Source of the DNA: Rhodobacterales bacterium LSUCC0387
GTDB lineage: Bacteria; Pseudomonadota; Alphaproteobacteria; Rhodobacterales; Rhodobacteraceae
NCBI GenBank assembly: GCA_015689775.1
Contig: WVSR01000004.1
Span: 1-64,000, forward strand
DNA length: 64,000 bases
Direction of reading: 5' to 3'
In this document: in pieces, positions 1 to 9,030 of the stretch
Numbering within the stretch: position 1 is the stretch's first letter
How the letters are laid out: every line of letters begins with the position of its first letter
Made by a program: the position numbers and the translations under genes
The notes under the pieces: generated by a model
Told to the model about the DNA's origin: nothing
Seen by the model: the letters and a program-made list of their open reading frames with translations, nothing else
Database searches by the model: none

Positions 1-1
1 T

Positions 2-139
2 GGCAAAGAGGGCATTTTTGATTTGATTGCCACAGTGGGCTTTTACAGCACGCTTGGCTTTATGCTCAATTCCTTCCCCCCACCTCTGGATGAGCAAATC
101 GCGCGCGAGCTGCGCGTAACTCCGTTTAAGGTCGTTTAG
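2..139 (+). CDS. C-terminal end of a carboxymuconolactone decarboxylase-like protein (partial)
   Basis: The first 46 codons, stop included, are open in frame 2 and end at TAG 137-139. The peptide contains LIATVGFYSTLGFMLNSF followed by PLDE, which resembles the last helix of the carboxymuconolactone decarboxylase/AhpD fold (helix with small residues, conserved Asn, acidic tail). The start and any active-site cysteines lie outside the window, so the reaction cannot be assigned. It is on the same strand as the next gene, 67 bp upstream of it. Confidence 0.6.
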   Translation, partial: GKEGIFDLIATVGFYSTLGFMLNSFPPPLDEQIARELRVTPFKVV

Positions 140-206
140 GCGCTGTTGACCTCGCTCCCTGCTGCCTTAGCTAAACGCCCAAAGCACATCCAAGCGAGGC
201 AAAAAC

Positions 207-1400
207 ATGCAGGCCACACGGGCAGAGGCAGAGGCGCGTCTAGTCGAATTCACCCCAAAAATGGGTAAGGCCTATGCAAATGGGCGCAATTACGATCTGG
301 GACACGGCGCACATAAATCTGTGTCCCGCCTCTCCCCCTATATCCGCCGCCGCCTGATCCGCGAGGCAAAGGTCGTCAAAACCGCGCTTGGCGCACATGG
401 CGCAGTTGCTGCTGAAAAATTCATCCAAGAGGTGATTTGGCGCAGCTATTTCAAGGGCTGGCTTGAGATGCGCCCCGCCATATGGCGCAGTTATGTTTCA
501 GGTCTTGAGGCCGATATGGCCGCGCTCGACCAAGATCGCCCTTTGTCCCGCGCCTATACCCGCGCCATCGAAGGGCGCACGGGGATAGACTGCTTTGACC
601 ATTGGGCGCGCGAATTGGTTGAAACTGGCTATCTGCACAATCACGCGCGGATGTGGTTTGCCTCGATCTGGATATTCACGCTGCGATTGCCATGGCGGCT
701 TGGCGCAGATTTCTTTTATCGTCATCTCTTAGATGGGGATGCAGCGTCTAACACCTTGGGCTGGCGATGGGTTGCAGGCCTACATACGCGGGGCAAATTC
801 TATGCAGCCGAGGCATGGAATATCGCAAAATTCACGCAAAACCGATTTACCGCGCGCGATGTAGATTTGGCCGTGGCGACAGAAGGGCTTGAAGCGACCG
901 AGCCTGATGGCCTGCCCCCGACCCTGCCACTGCGCCACCCCCTTACCCCGCAATCAGGGGCGAAAACCCTTTTGCTGATCACTGATGAAGACTGCGGGAT
1001 CACAGGCACCGATATTGCGGGCTTTGATGTTGTTGCCGTGGTGGGGTTGACCCAATCGCATTTGCGCCATGCAAGCCCAGATGTCGCCGCCTTCGAGGCG
1101 GAGGCCATTCGCGATTGTGCAAATCGGCTTGGCCTGACCGCTGAAATGGTCGAGGCGCGCGATCCAAAACTCTTGGCGCAAGTGGCCACGCGGCTTGGGG
1201 TCGTGCAAATCGCCACCCCCTATATCCCGCAAGGGCCGTTATTCGATTGGATCACCGAGGCCCGCAGGCCCCTTGAGGCCGCAAATATCGCCTTCGCCGA
1301 ATGGTGCGACCCTTGGGATCAAAGGATATGGCCCCATGCCACGGCGGGCTTCTTCAAGGTAAAACAGAAAATCCCCCAGCTCATTGCCGCATTGGATTGA
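207..1400 (+). CDS. Photolyase/cryptochrome-like FAD-binding protein, domains in permuted order
   Basis: 397 residues. Residues about 1-230 are the all-helical FAD-binding half of the photolyase/cryptochrome family: GRTGIDCFDHWARELVETGY near residue 122, then HNHARMW, and a GWRWVAGLHT segment near 185-195 that matches the FAD/substrate-binding region. In normal photolyases an alpha/beta domain precedes this half. Here residues about 250-397 come after it and look like that alpha/beta domain (beta-strand LLLITDED, LGVVQIATPYIPQGPL, ending HATAGFFKVKQKIP, comparable to the end of the N-terminal domain of photolyases). The upstream GCGAGG and the complete FAD domain support the start. Role as DNA repair enzyme or light sensor is not decidable here. 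Confidence 0.8.
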   Translation: MQATRAEAEARLVEFTPKMGKAYANGRNYDLGHGAHKSVSRLSPYIRRRLIREAKVVKTALGAHGAVAAEKFIQEVIWRSYFKGWLEMRPAIWRSYVSGLEADMAALDQDRPLSRAYTRAIEGRTGIDCFDHWARELVETGYLHNHARMWFASIWIFTLRLPWRLGADFFYRHLLDGDAASNTLGWRWVAGLHTRGKFYAAEAWNIAKFTQNRFTARDVDLAVATEGLEATEPDGLPPTLPLRHPLTPQSGAKTLLLITDEDCGITGTDIAGFDVVAVVGLTQSHLRHASPDVAAFEAEAIRDCANRLGLTAEMVEARDPKLLAQVATRLGVVQIATPYIPQGPLFDWITEARRPLEAANIAFAEWCDPWDQRIWPHATAGFFKVKQKIPQLIAALD

Positions 1401-1476
1401 GAGATAAATTCTTAACTGGCATCGCCCGTGGCGCTGAGGCAACATGCGCAAAATTGTAAGCTGGCGGGAGGATAAA

Positions 1477-2541
1477 ATGACAGCGCAAGGGCAGGATGAT
1501 AATCAAATTTGGGTCAGTGCTGAGGCAATAACAAATTTCAGCCAGGCGATATTGCGCGCTGCGGGCGCAGATGAGGCCACAGCGACAACCACTACAGATG
1601 CCATGATGCATGCCAGCCTGCATGGCGTAGACAGCCACGGCTTCCGCCTCTTGCCGCATTATCAGGCGGTGATGCGCGGCGGGCGTGTCAACCCGCGCCC
1701 CAATCTCAAATTCACCAAAACCCGTGCAGGCACAGGCATGTTGGACGCGGATGATGCGCATGGCGCACGCGCACTTTATGCTGCGGCGGATCATGCCGCC
1801 GATTTGGCCCGTGAGGCGGGCATTGGCGCGGTTGGGGTGATGAACAGCTCGCATTACGGCGCGGCAGGTGCCTATACCATGGCCTTGGCCAAGCGCGGGA
1901 TGGGTGGCATGGTCTTTGGCAATTCAGACAGTCTTGTGCGCCTGCATGACGGGGCCGAACGGTTTCACGGCACCAATCCGATCTCCATCGCCTTTCCCAC
2001 CGCAGGCAACCCTTGGCTATTGGATATGGCGACCAGTTCCGTGCCCTATAACCGCGTGCAACTTTATGCCTCCCTTGGCGTGACCTTGCCCGAAGATGTC
2101 GCATCTGACGCCGCAGGCGTGAACACAACCGACCCTAATAAAGCTGAAATGTTGGCCCCGCTCGGGGGCGAATTCGGGTTTAAAGGGGCCGCATTGGGGG
2201 GCGTTGCAGAAATCTTTTCAGCAGTTTTCACGGGCATGAAAATCTCACCCGATCTCGATGCCATGGTGGGCGGTGACATGACCCGTCCGCGGGGCGTGGG
2301 GGGATTTGTGATTGCGATTGACCCCGAGGCCTTTTTAACAGGCCCGATGTTCATTGCAGGCATGGAGCATTACCTGACCAAGCTGCGCAACAGCACGCCG
2401 CGCACAGGCGCGCGCGTCATGGCGCCTGGGGATCGCGAATGGGATGTGGCAGCCTTACGCGCTCAAAAGGGCATCCCCCTTGACCCTGTTACCCAAGCAA
2501 GCTTTGCCGAACTGACGAAGACAATAGGATTGTCGCTGTGA
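1477..2541 (+). CDS. Ldh_2 family NAD(P)-dependent malate/L-lactate-type dehydrogenase
   Basis: 354 residues from the ATG at 1477, chosen because GGGAGG lies just upstream; an in-frame ATG at 1444 lacks such a site. The protein has the Ldh_2/YlbC fold signatures: HGVDSHGFRLLPHY near the N-terminus, SSHYGAAGAYTM, GTNPISIAFP and LLDMATSSVPYNRVQLYA. Members (malate, ureidoglycolate, 2,3-diketogulonate, sulfolactate dehydrogenases) reduce or oxidise 2-hydroxy/2-keto acids with NAD(P). The substrate is not fixed by sequence. Its stop overlaps the GTG start of the next gene (GTGA), so the two are probably translationally coupled. Confidence 0.85.
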   Translation: MTAQGQDDNQIWVSAEAITNFSQAILRAAGADEATATTTTDAMMHASLHGVDSHGFRLLPHYQAVMRGGRVNPRPNLKFTKTRAGTGMLDADDAHGARALYAAADHAADLAREAGIGAVGVMNSSHYGAAGAYTMALAKRGMGGMVFGNSDSLVRLHDGAERFHGTNPISIAFPTAGNPWLLDMATSSVPYNRVQLYASLGVTLPEDVASDAAGVNTTDPNKAEMLAPLGGEFGFKGAALGGVAEIFSAVFTGMKISPDLDAMVGGDMTRPRGVGGFVIAIDPEAFLTGPMFIAGMEHYLTKLRNSTPRTGARVMAPGDREWDVAALRAQKGIPLDPVTQASFAELTKTIGLSL

Positions 2542-3716
2542 CGAGGCGCTGTGATATCGCGGTGGTCGGGCGTGGCCTGATGGGCACAGCCGCCGCGAGG
2601 TATCTGGCGCAAATGGGTCATCGCGTGGCCCTAATCGGCCCCTCCGAGCCGCAAAACCGCGCAACCCATGATGGCCCCTTTGGCAGCCACCATGACGCAG
2701 GCAGAATCACGCGCGGCCTTGCTGAAAAGGCGGATTGGTCCCGCCTCGCCTTGCGCTCAATGGCGCGATACCGTAAACTTGAGGCGGTATTAGGGCAAGG
2801 GTTCTACACCCCATGCGGGGTAATGATGGCAGGGCCAATCGCGGGGCCCGCCGCGGATTTTACGCACGCCTTTCTACAGGCTGCTGAGGCCTTAGCCATT
2901 CCCCATGAGCGGCTTGATGATGCAGGGCTTGCGGCGCGCTTTCCCTTTATGCGGTTTCCCGTAGGAACAGCCGCCGCATGGGAGGCCGCAGGCGGTTGGA
3001 TCAACCCCCGCTTGTTGCGCGCCGCAGAGGAACGCGCGATGGAACAGGCGGGGGGCGTGGTGATCGACGCCGCCGCCGTGGCGCAGGATCAGGGCACAGT
3101 CACCCTTACAACGGGCGAAACAGTGGATGCGGGGCATGTCGTCATCGCCACGGGGGGCTATGCTCGCACCGACAGGCTTTTGCCCGCCCGCCCCGATATG
3201 AACGTGATGGCACGCACCGTGCTTTTGGCCGAAATCGCGCCCAATGATGTGCCGCGCTTGGCCGAGATGCCCACGCTGATTTCCATGCCCGAAGATGGGC
3301 GCATGGATGAAGACCTGTATCTGCTGCCACCGATCCAATATCCCGATGGGAAATATTATCTGAAAATCGGGGGCGAACCCGCCTCGCCAAGCCTCACCAC
3401 TCAGGCCGAGATGACCGCATGGTTCCGCTCTCAGGGCAGCGCAGAGGCCGCCGCGCGCTTGCAAGGCTATTTGACGGCAATTTTACCTGATCTGCCAGTA
3501 CAATCCTATCACACCGATACATGTGTCATCAGTTTCACCGCCACAGGATACCCCTATATCGAGCGTCTTGATGATCACCTGAGCATTCTGACAGGGGGCA
3601 ATGGAGCCGCCGCGAAAAGCTGTGATGAAATCGGTCGCCTGGGGGCTTTGGCGGCCACAGGCCAACCCCTCGCCCCGGAGGGCTATGACACCGATTTCAA
3701 AGCCAAATTTATCTGA
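2538..3716 (+). CDS. FAD-dependent oxidoreductase of the DAO (sarcosine/N-methyltryptophan oxidase-like) family
   Basis: 392 residues, GTG start inside the stop of the preceding dehydrogenase. The N-terminus holds the dinucleotide-binding motif VVGRGLMGTAAARYL, an early FGSHHDAGRITR segment typical of monomeric sarcosine oxidase/SolA proteins, and a C-terminal GGNGAAAKSCDEIGR that closes the FAD site. Family members oxidise secondary amines or N-methyl amino acids with oxygen or another acceptor. Coupling to a 2-hydroxy-acid dehydrogenase suggests a small catabolic unit for an amino or N-methyl acid; the substrate is inference only. Confidence 0.8.
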   Translation: MTRRCDIAVVGRGLMGTAAARYLAQMGHRVALIGPSEPQNRATHDGPFGSHHDAGRITRGLAEKADWSRLALRSMARYRKLEAVLGQGFYTPCGVMMAGPIAGPAADFTHAFLQAAEALAIPHERLDDAGLAARFPFMRFPVGTAAAWEAAGGWINPRLLRAAEERAMEQAGGVVIDAAAVAQDQGTVTLTTGETVDAGHVVIATGGYARTDRLLPARPDMNVMARTVLLAEIAPNDVPRLAEMPTLISMPEDGRMDEDLYLLPPIQYPDGKYYLKIGGEPASPSLTTQAEMTAWFRSQGSAEAAARLQGYLTAILPDLPVQSYHTDTCVISFTATGYPYIERLDDHLSILTGGNGAAAKSCDEIGRLGALAATGQPLAPEGYDTDFKAKFI

Positions 3717-3743
3717 TTATAACGAAAGAAAGGTTGCCGCGTC

Positions 3744-4190
3744 ATGAGCCTATCCATCACCCTAAACTGGCAGCGCCAAGAGGCCACGCTGACCCCGCAG
3801 AAATACAGCAACGCCCATGAGATCACCTATACCGATGACACCAAGGTCATGGGGGATGCCGCACCCGATTGGGGCGGGAATGCCGCCCATACCAATCCAG
3901 AACAGGCCTTAGCGGCTGCGATGTCGAGTTGCCATATGATGACCTTTCTGGCCCTTGCCGCGAAGGCAGGTTGGCCTGTGGCAAGCTATAGCGACCATGC
4001 CGTGGCCCATTTGGGCAAAAGCCCCAAAGGCCGCATGGCCGTGACCCGTATTGATCTGAACCCCAAAGTGACCCTTGATACCGGCTTTTCGGTGGATCAG
4101 GAAACGCTTGACGAGATGCAGCACCGCGCCCATCGTTATTGCTTTGTTGCAAATTCCATCGCCGACTATGTTGAGGTGACGATCAGCTAA
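3744..4190 (+). CDS. OsmC family peroxiredoxin-like protein
   Basis: 148 residues. Both redox cysteines of the OsmC/Ohr superfamily are present: Cys63 in AAAMSSCHMMTFLAL and Cys133 in HRYCFVANS. The family reduces organic hydroperoxides with thiols in the cytoplasm. It follows the oxidase by 27 bp on the same strand. If the upstream DAO protein is a true H2O2-producing oxidase, a peroxide-handling partner next to it makes sense, but that link is inference. Confidence 0.88.
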   Translation: MSLSITLNWQRQEATLTPQKYSNAHEITYTDDTKVMGDAAPDWGGNAAHTNPEQALAAAMSSCHMMTFLALAAKAGWPVASYSDHAVAHLGKSPKGRMAVTRIDLNPKVTLDTGFSVDQETLDEMQHRAHRYCFVANSIADYVEVTIS

Positions 4191-4214
4191 GCCCCTAATC
4201 TGGGAGAGGATGCC

Positions 4215-5024
4215 ATGACCATAGCCAGCCAAACCAATATCCTAGACAGCGCGCTTGATGCGCGGGGGATTTTACGTCTGACCCTGAATGACGAAAAACG
4301 CCGCAATGCGCTGTCTGAGGCGATGCTGAACCGCCTTCTTGAGGCGATCCATGCGGCAGGCGATGATCCTGAGGTGCGGGTGGTCATTCTTGCCTCTCGT
4401 GGCCCCGCTTTTTGTGCGGGCCATGATCTAAAGGAATTGACCGCAGCCCGCGCTGAGGGCGATGGGGGGCGCGCCTATTTCACCAAGATCATGACGCTTT
4501 GCGCATCCGTGATGCAGGCGATTGTGGCCTGCCCCAAGCCCGTGATTGCCGAGGTGCGGGGCGTGGCCACGGCGGCGGGGTGCCAATTGGTTGCGACCTG
4601 TGATTTGGCGGTGGCCGAAGACGGCGCGCGCTTTGGCACACCAGGGGTGCGTATTGGGCTGTTTTGCTCGACCCCCATGGTCGCTTTGTCGCGCAATGTC
4701 AGCCATAAACACGCGATGGAGATGCTGCTGACAGGCGATATGATCGCGGCCCCGCATGCGGTTGAGATGGGGTTGGTGAATAAGGCTGTCCCTGAGGCAG
4801 AACTCAGCGCCACAACCGAAGAGATGGCCGCCAAAATCGCCGCCAAATCCACAATGACCCTTGCCACTGGAAAATCGGCCTTCTATCGCCAAGCCGAAAT
4901 GGGTCTGGCCGAGGCCTATAATTATGCCGCGCAGGTTATGGTGGATAATATGCTCACCCATGATGCCGAAGAAGGGATCGGGGCCTTTATCGAAAAACGT
5001 CATCCACAATGGCAGGACAAATGA
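4215..5024 (+). CDS. Enoyl-CoA hydratase/isomerase family protein, both usual catalytic glutamates replaced
   Basis: 269 residues of the crotonase fold. The CoA/oxyanion segment AFCAGHDLKEL and the GVATAAGCQLVATCDLAVA helix are clear. At the positions of the two catalytic Glu residues of classical hydratases the sequence reads GCQLV (Gln for Glu) and FGTPGVRIG (Gly for Glu), the pattern of ECHDC3-like members whose activity is not simple hydration. An AGGATGCC stretch precedes the ATG. The stop overlaps the ATG of the acyl-CoA synthetase (ATGA at 5021), so the two are coupled. Confidence 0.82.
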   Translation: MTIASQTNILDSALDARGILRLTLNDEKRRNALSEAMLNRLLEAIHAAGDDPEVRVVILASRGPAFCAGHDLKELTAARAEGDGGRAYFTKIMTLCASVMQAIVACPKPVIAEVRGVATAAGCQLVATCDLAVAEDGARFGTPGVRIGLFCSTPMVALSRNVSHKHAMEMLLTGDMIAAPHAVEMGLVNKAVPEAELSATTEEMAAKIAAKSTMTLATGKSAFYRQAEMGLAEAYNYAAQVMVDNMLTHDAEEGIGAFIEKRHPQWQDK

Positions 5025-6652
5025 GCCAGATTTATCACGATGACCCAAGCCTTGCGCGGCGCGCGGCCAATCATCAACCCCTCAGCCCGCTGAGTTTTCT
5101 TGAGCGCGCTGCAGGCACCTATCCTGATCATGTGGCCATCATTCATGGCCCCTTGCGCCGCAGTTACAGCGATTTCTATGCGCGCGCGCGACAATTGGCG
5201 TCTCGCCTGACACAAGACGGGGTGCCCAAGGGCGATAATGTATCGGTGATCCTTGCCAATACACCCGCCATGTTGGAATGCCATTACGGCGTGCCAATGT
5301 GCGGCGCCGTTCTGCATTCTATTAACACGCGGCTTGATGCGGCCATCATCGCCTTTCAGATCGACCATGCCGAAAGCAAAATCCTGATCGTGGATGCAGA
5401 ATTCATGCCACTGGCCCAAGAGGCGCTGCAACTGGCGAAATCCAAGCCGCACTTGGTGCAATATGATGACCCCGAATATGACGGCCCGCGCAGCGATGTG
5501 ATGGCCGAAGATTACGAGGCCTATCTGGACAAAGGCGACCCTGACTATCAATGGGCCCTGCCCGATGATGAATGGGATGCGATTGCGCTTAATTACACCT
5601 CTGGCACCACGGGCGACCCCAAAGGTGTGGTTTATCACCATCGCGGGGCTTATTTGCTGGCACAGGGCAATGCGCTGATCACTTCGATGCAGAAACACGC
5701 GGTCTATCTGTGGACCTTGCCGATGTTTCACTGCAACGGCTGGTGTTTCCCTTGGACAATTTCCGCCATCATTGGCACCCATGTCTGCCTGCGCCAAGTG
5801 CGCAGCGCGCCGATTTGGCGCGCCCTGACCGAGGATGGCGTAACCCATCTATGCGGCGCGCCAATTGTGATGTCGGTGATCTTGGATGCGCCCGAGCGAG
5901 AGCAACTGCCATCACAGGTGAATTTCTTTACCGCCGCAGCCCCGCCACCAGAGCGGGTCTTGGCCGATATGCAACAGGCGGGGTTTGATGTGACCCATCT
6001 TTACGGCCTGACCGAAACCTATGGCCCCGCCGTGGTCAATGAATGGCATCAAGAATGGTCAGATTTGCCCCTGCCCGAACAAGCGCGGCTTAAATCGCGC
6101 CAGGGCGTGAAATACACGCCGCTGGAACAGCTAGATGTGCTTGATCCCGATACGTTGCAGCCCGTCCCGCGCGATGGGGAAACTTTGGGCGAGGTCATGT
6201 TCCGCGGCAATGTCGTGATGAAGGGATATTTCCGCAACCCAAGCGCCACTGAAAAAACCTTTGCGGGCGGCTGGTTCCATTCGGGCGATTTGGCGGTGAT
6301 CCACCCAGATGGGTATATTCAGCTGAAAGACCGCTCAAAGGATATCATCATCTCAGGCGGCGAGAATATTTCCTCCATCGAGGTGGAGGAGGTGCTTTAT
6401 GCCCATCCTGCCGTGGCTATCGTGGCCGTGGTGGCCAAGCCGGACGAGAAATGGGGCGAGACGCCTTGCGCCTTTATCGAATTGAAATCAGGGGAAAACG
6501 CCAGCGCAGAGGATCTGCGCGAATGGTGCCGCGACCGCCTTGCCCATTACAAATGCCCGCGTGATTTTATTTTCACGGAGATCCCGCGCACAAGCACGGG
6601 TAAAATCCAAAAATTCCAATTGCGCGATATGGCAAAGGCAGGGGCAAGCTAA
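5021..6652 (+). CDS. AMP-binding acyl-CoA synthetase
   Basis: 543 residues from the ATG at 5021, preferred to the ATG at 5009 because it forms an ATGA overlap with the upstream stop. ANL-superfamily motifs are complete: the P-loop LNYTSGTTGDPKGVVYHH, HLYGLTETYGP, GWFHSGDLAVIHPDGY, LKDRSKDIIISGGENISS and the C-terminal lysine in RTSTGKIQKFQL. It ligates a carboxylic acid to CoA via the acyl-adenylate. Overall it resembles medium-chain ligases of the DmdB (methylmercaptopropionyl-CoA ligase) type, but I do not assign a substrate. It is the last gene of the 1477-6652 run and converges on the next gene 5 bp away. Confidence 0.85.
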   Translation: MSQIYHDDPSLARRAANHQPLSPLSFLERAAGTYPDHVAIIHGPLRRSYSDFYARARQLASRLTQDGVPKGDNVSVILANTPAMLECHYGVPMCGAVLHSINTRLDAAIIAFQIDHAESKILIVDAEFMPLAQEALQLAKSKPHLVQYDDPEYDGPRSDVMAEDYEAYLDKGDPDYQWALPDDEWDAIALNYTSGTTGDPKGVVYHHRGAYLLAQGNALITSMQKHAVYLWTLPMFHCNGWCFPWTISAIIGTHVCLRQVRSAPIWRALTEDGVTHLCGAPIVMSVILDAPEREQLPSQVNFFTAAAPPPERVLADMQQAGFDVTHLYGLTETYGPAVVNEWHQEWSDLPLPEQARLKSRQGVKYTPLEQLDVLDPDTLQPVPRDGETLGEVMFRGNVVMKGYFRNPSATEKTFAGGWFHSGDLAVIHPDGYIQLKDRSKDIIISGGENISSIEVEEVLYAHPAVAIVAVVAKPDEKWGETPCAFIELKSGENASAEDLREWCRDRLAHYKCPRDFIFTEIPRTSTGKIQKFQLRDMAKAGAS

Positions 6653-6657
6653 CAGGC

Positions 6658-7590
6658 TTACCCCCTGCTATCCCCCGCACGCCGCGCGCGCAAAAGCTCC
6701 ATAAGCTTTAGATCGCGCGCGCGATGCGCCTCGGGCAGGCTGTCTTGCGGGTGCAGGGCATCCAAATAGGACGTCAGTCCTTGGTCTAAGGCGGATGACC
6801 AATCGCTGATCTTTGTATCGCCCTCAAACATGGTCTGATACATGCCCGCAAAACGCGTGACATAATCCGACACGCCCCCCGGTGCATTCAGGTGGATCGT
6901 TTCAAACGGCCCCATAAACGACCACCGCATCCCCAAACCATCGCAAATGGCGCGGTCAATATCCTCGGGCGCGGCCACACCATTTTGCAGCAGCTTGAAC
7001 GCCTCAATCAGCAGCGCCCCTTGCAATCGGTTAACCACAAACCCGTCAATCTCGCGCTTCAATGTAATGGGAATTTGCCCTGTCTGTGCAATTAAATCGC
7101 GAACCTTTTGGGTGACCTCAGCTGCGGTAAAAGGGGCAGGCACAATCTCAACGGCGGGCACCAGATGGGGGGGATTGATCGGATGCACGACCAAGCAGCG
7201 CGCCCGCCCCGCGACATCAGCCGCATAGGACGAGGCAGGAATGCCCGAGGTTGAACTGCCAATCGGCACATCGGGCGGCAGAATTGCATCCATCTCGGCA
7301 GTCAGGGCCGCCTTTACATCGCGTTTTTCTGGGCCACTTTCTTGGACATATATCACCCCCTCAAGCGCCGCGGCCAAGCTCGCAGCCACGCTGATCTGAC
7401 TGCGATAGTCTTGTGCGACAATCAGGCCGTGATCGGCTAAATCCTGCAACCGCGCCAAAACCTTTGGCGCCGCCCCATCGGCAACACCCGCGATAGGATC
7501 ATAAAGCACAACATCATGGCCCGCTGCCACAAACACAGCCCCCCATGCCTGACCAATCAGCCCTGCCCCCACAATCGCAATCTTGCCCAT
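6658..7590 (-). CDS. 3-hydroxyacyl-CoA dehydrogenase family protein, lambda-crystallin/L-gulonate 3-dehydrogenase type
   Basis: 310 residues. N-terminal Rossmann motif IVGAGLIGQAWGAVF; GSSTSGIPASSYA and HPINPPHLVPAVEIVP match the lambda-crystallin branch more closely than FadB; the second domain has GFVVNRLQGALLIEAF and GLGMRWSFMGPFETIHLN. The family oxidises 3-hydroxy acids or acyl-CoAs with NAD (L-gulonate, carnitine, 3-hydroxybutyryl-CoA). The start is the first Met of the nucleotide-binding strand. It faces the acyl-CoA synthetase operon tail to tail, so a shared pathway is possible but not shown. Confidence 0.82.
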   Translation of the reverse strand: MGKIAIVGAGLIGQAWGAVFVAAGHDVVLYDPIAGVADGAAPKVLARLQDLADHGLIVAQDYRSQISVAASLAAALEGVIYVQESGPEKRDVKAALTAEMDAILPPDVPIGSSTSGIPASSYAADVAGRARCLVVHPINPPHLVPAVEIVPAPFTAAEVTQKVRDLIAQTGQIPITLKREIDGFVVNRLQGALLIEAFKLLQNGVAAPEDIDRAICDGLGMRWSFMGPFETIHLNAPGGVSDYVTRFAGMYQTMFEGDTKISDWSSALDQGLTSYLDALHPQDSLPEAHRARDLKLMELLRARRAGDSRG

Positions 7591-7667
7591 ATCTCGCGCC
7601 CTCCAAAATCATATCTGCCGATATGCTATAGGATCGGCGGGGAGGCATTCCAGATGAAAAAGAAAAC

Positions 7668-7744
<77 letters not shown>

Positions 7745-7800
7745 CTGAGCCCGCTTTTAGCGGCGCGGGCGCGGTTTCGCAATCATCAATCCATGCGAGC

Positions 7801-9021
7801 TTAGGCGAAAAGATCGTGGCATAGCTCCAAGGCTGCGACCAAGGCATCCACCTCGGCACGGGTGTTATACATTGCAAAGGACGCGCGGCAGGTGGCCGTC
7901 ACCCCCATATGTTCCATCAAAGGCTGTGCGCAATGATGGCCCGCGCGCACAGCCACACCTTTTTTATCAAGTACAGTGGAAATATCATGGGCATGCGCAG
8001 CCCCATCTATGGTGAAGGAAAAGATCGCGCCTTTATGCGCAGAATTCCCCTGAACATTCAGCCAATTCAGCCCCGCAAGGCGGGTGCGCGCATATCGCGT
8101 CAGATCGGCCTCATGGGCGGCAATTGCCTCCACACCCACGGCGCTCATGTAATCCAGTGCAACGCCGAGACCGATTTGCTGCACGATGCCGGGTGTGCCG
8201 GCCTCAAATTTCATCGGGGGGTCATTCCATGTGATCGCATCGCGATGCACTTCGCGGATCATGTCTCCCCCGCCCAAGAAGGGCTGCATCTCGGCCATGC
8301 GCGCCGATTTGATATAGATCGCACCTGATCCTGACGGGCCATAGAGTTTGTGCCCTGTGATTGCGTAAAAATCCGCGCCAAGCGCATCAAGGTTCAGCGG
8401 CATATGCACAGCCGCCTGCGACCCATCCACCAACACGGGAATATCGCGGGCATGGGCGGCATCAATCACCGTTTTGACGTCAAACACAGTGCCAAGCACA
8501 TTTGACATATGCGACATCGCAATCAGCCGCGTGCGCGGGGTGATCGCATCAATCATCGCTTGCGGGTCCAAATCCCCGTTCATATCTGTCTCGACCCAGA
8601 CCAATTTCACGCCAAGACGCTCCCGCAGAAAATGCCACGGCACGATATTGGCGTGATGTTCGGCAATGGTGAGGATGATCTCATCCCCCGCCTGCAGGCG
8701 CGGCGCGGCCCAACCATAGGAAACAAGATTGATCCCTTCCGTTGCCCCTGAGGTAAAAACAATCTCGCGCTCGTCCGCCACGCCGAGGAAGCGCGCAATC
8801 TTGCCGCGCACCCCCTCATAGGCCTCGGTCGCGACCATAGAGAGATGATGCAGACCACGATGCACATTGGCGTATTCCGCCTCATAGGCGCGGGTCATCG
8901 CATCAATCACCGCGCGCGGCTTTTGCGCACTCGCCCCATTGTCGAGATAGACCAATGGCTTTCCGTTCACCTCACGTGACAGGATCGGAAAATCAGAGCG
9001 GATTTTATATACATCAAACAT
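7801..9021 (-). CDS. sufS: Cysteine desulfurase SufS
   Basis: 406 residues, PLP-dependent class V fold, group II desulfurase. The PLP lysine is in AITGHKLYGPSG and the persulfide cysteine in VRAGHHCAQP, as in SufS/CsdA. The N-terminal IRSDFPILSREVNGKPLVYL is characteristic. It removes sulfur from cysteine for SufBCD-mediated Fe-S assembly in the cytoplasm. It is the last gene of the suf operon, downstream of two Yip1-like membrane genes. No sufE or sufU is in the window, so its sulfur acceptor must be elsewhere or be SufB directly. Confidence 0.96.
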   Translation of the reverse strand: MFDVYKIRSDFPILSREVNGKPLVYLDNGASAQKPRAVIDAMTRAYEAEYANVHRGLHHLSMVATEAYEGVRGKIARFLGVADEREIVFTSGATEGINLVSYGWAAPRLQAGDEIILTIAEHHANIVPWHFLRERLGVKLVWVETDMNGDLDPQAMIDAITPRTRLIAMSHMSNVLGTVFDVKTVIDAAHARDIPVLVDGSQAAVHMPLNLDALGADFYAITGHKLYGPSGSGAIYIKSARMAEMQPFLGGGDMIREVHRDAITWNDPPMKFEAGTPGIVQQIGLGVALDYMSAVGVEAIAAHEADLTRYARTRLAGLNWLNVQGNSAHKGAIFSFTIDGAAHAHDISTVLDKKGVAVRAGHHCAQPLMEHMGVTATCRASFAMYNTRAEVDALVAALELCHDLFA

Positions 9022-9030
9022 GGAAACCCT

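Noticed and set aside
7749-7770. GCCCGC/GCGGGC stem after sufS as an operon terminator
   Set aside because: Only 6 bp, with no U-tract on the minus strand; not convincing.
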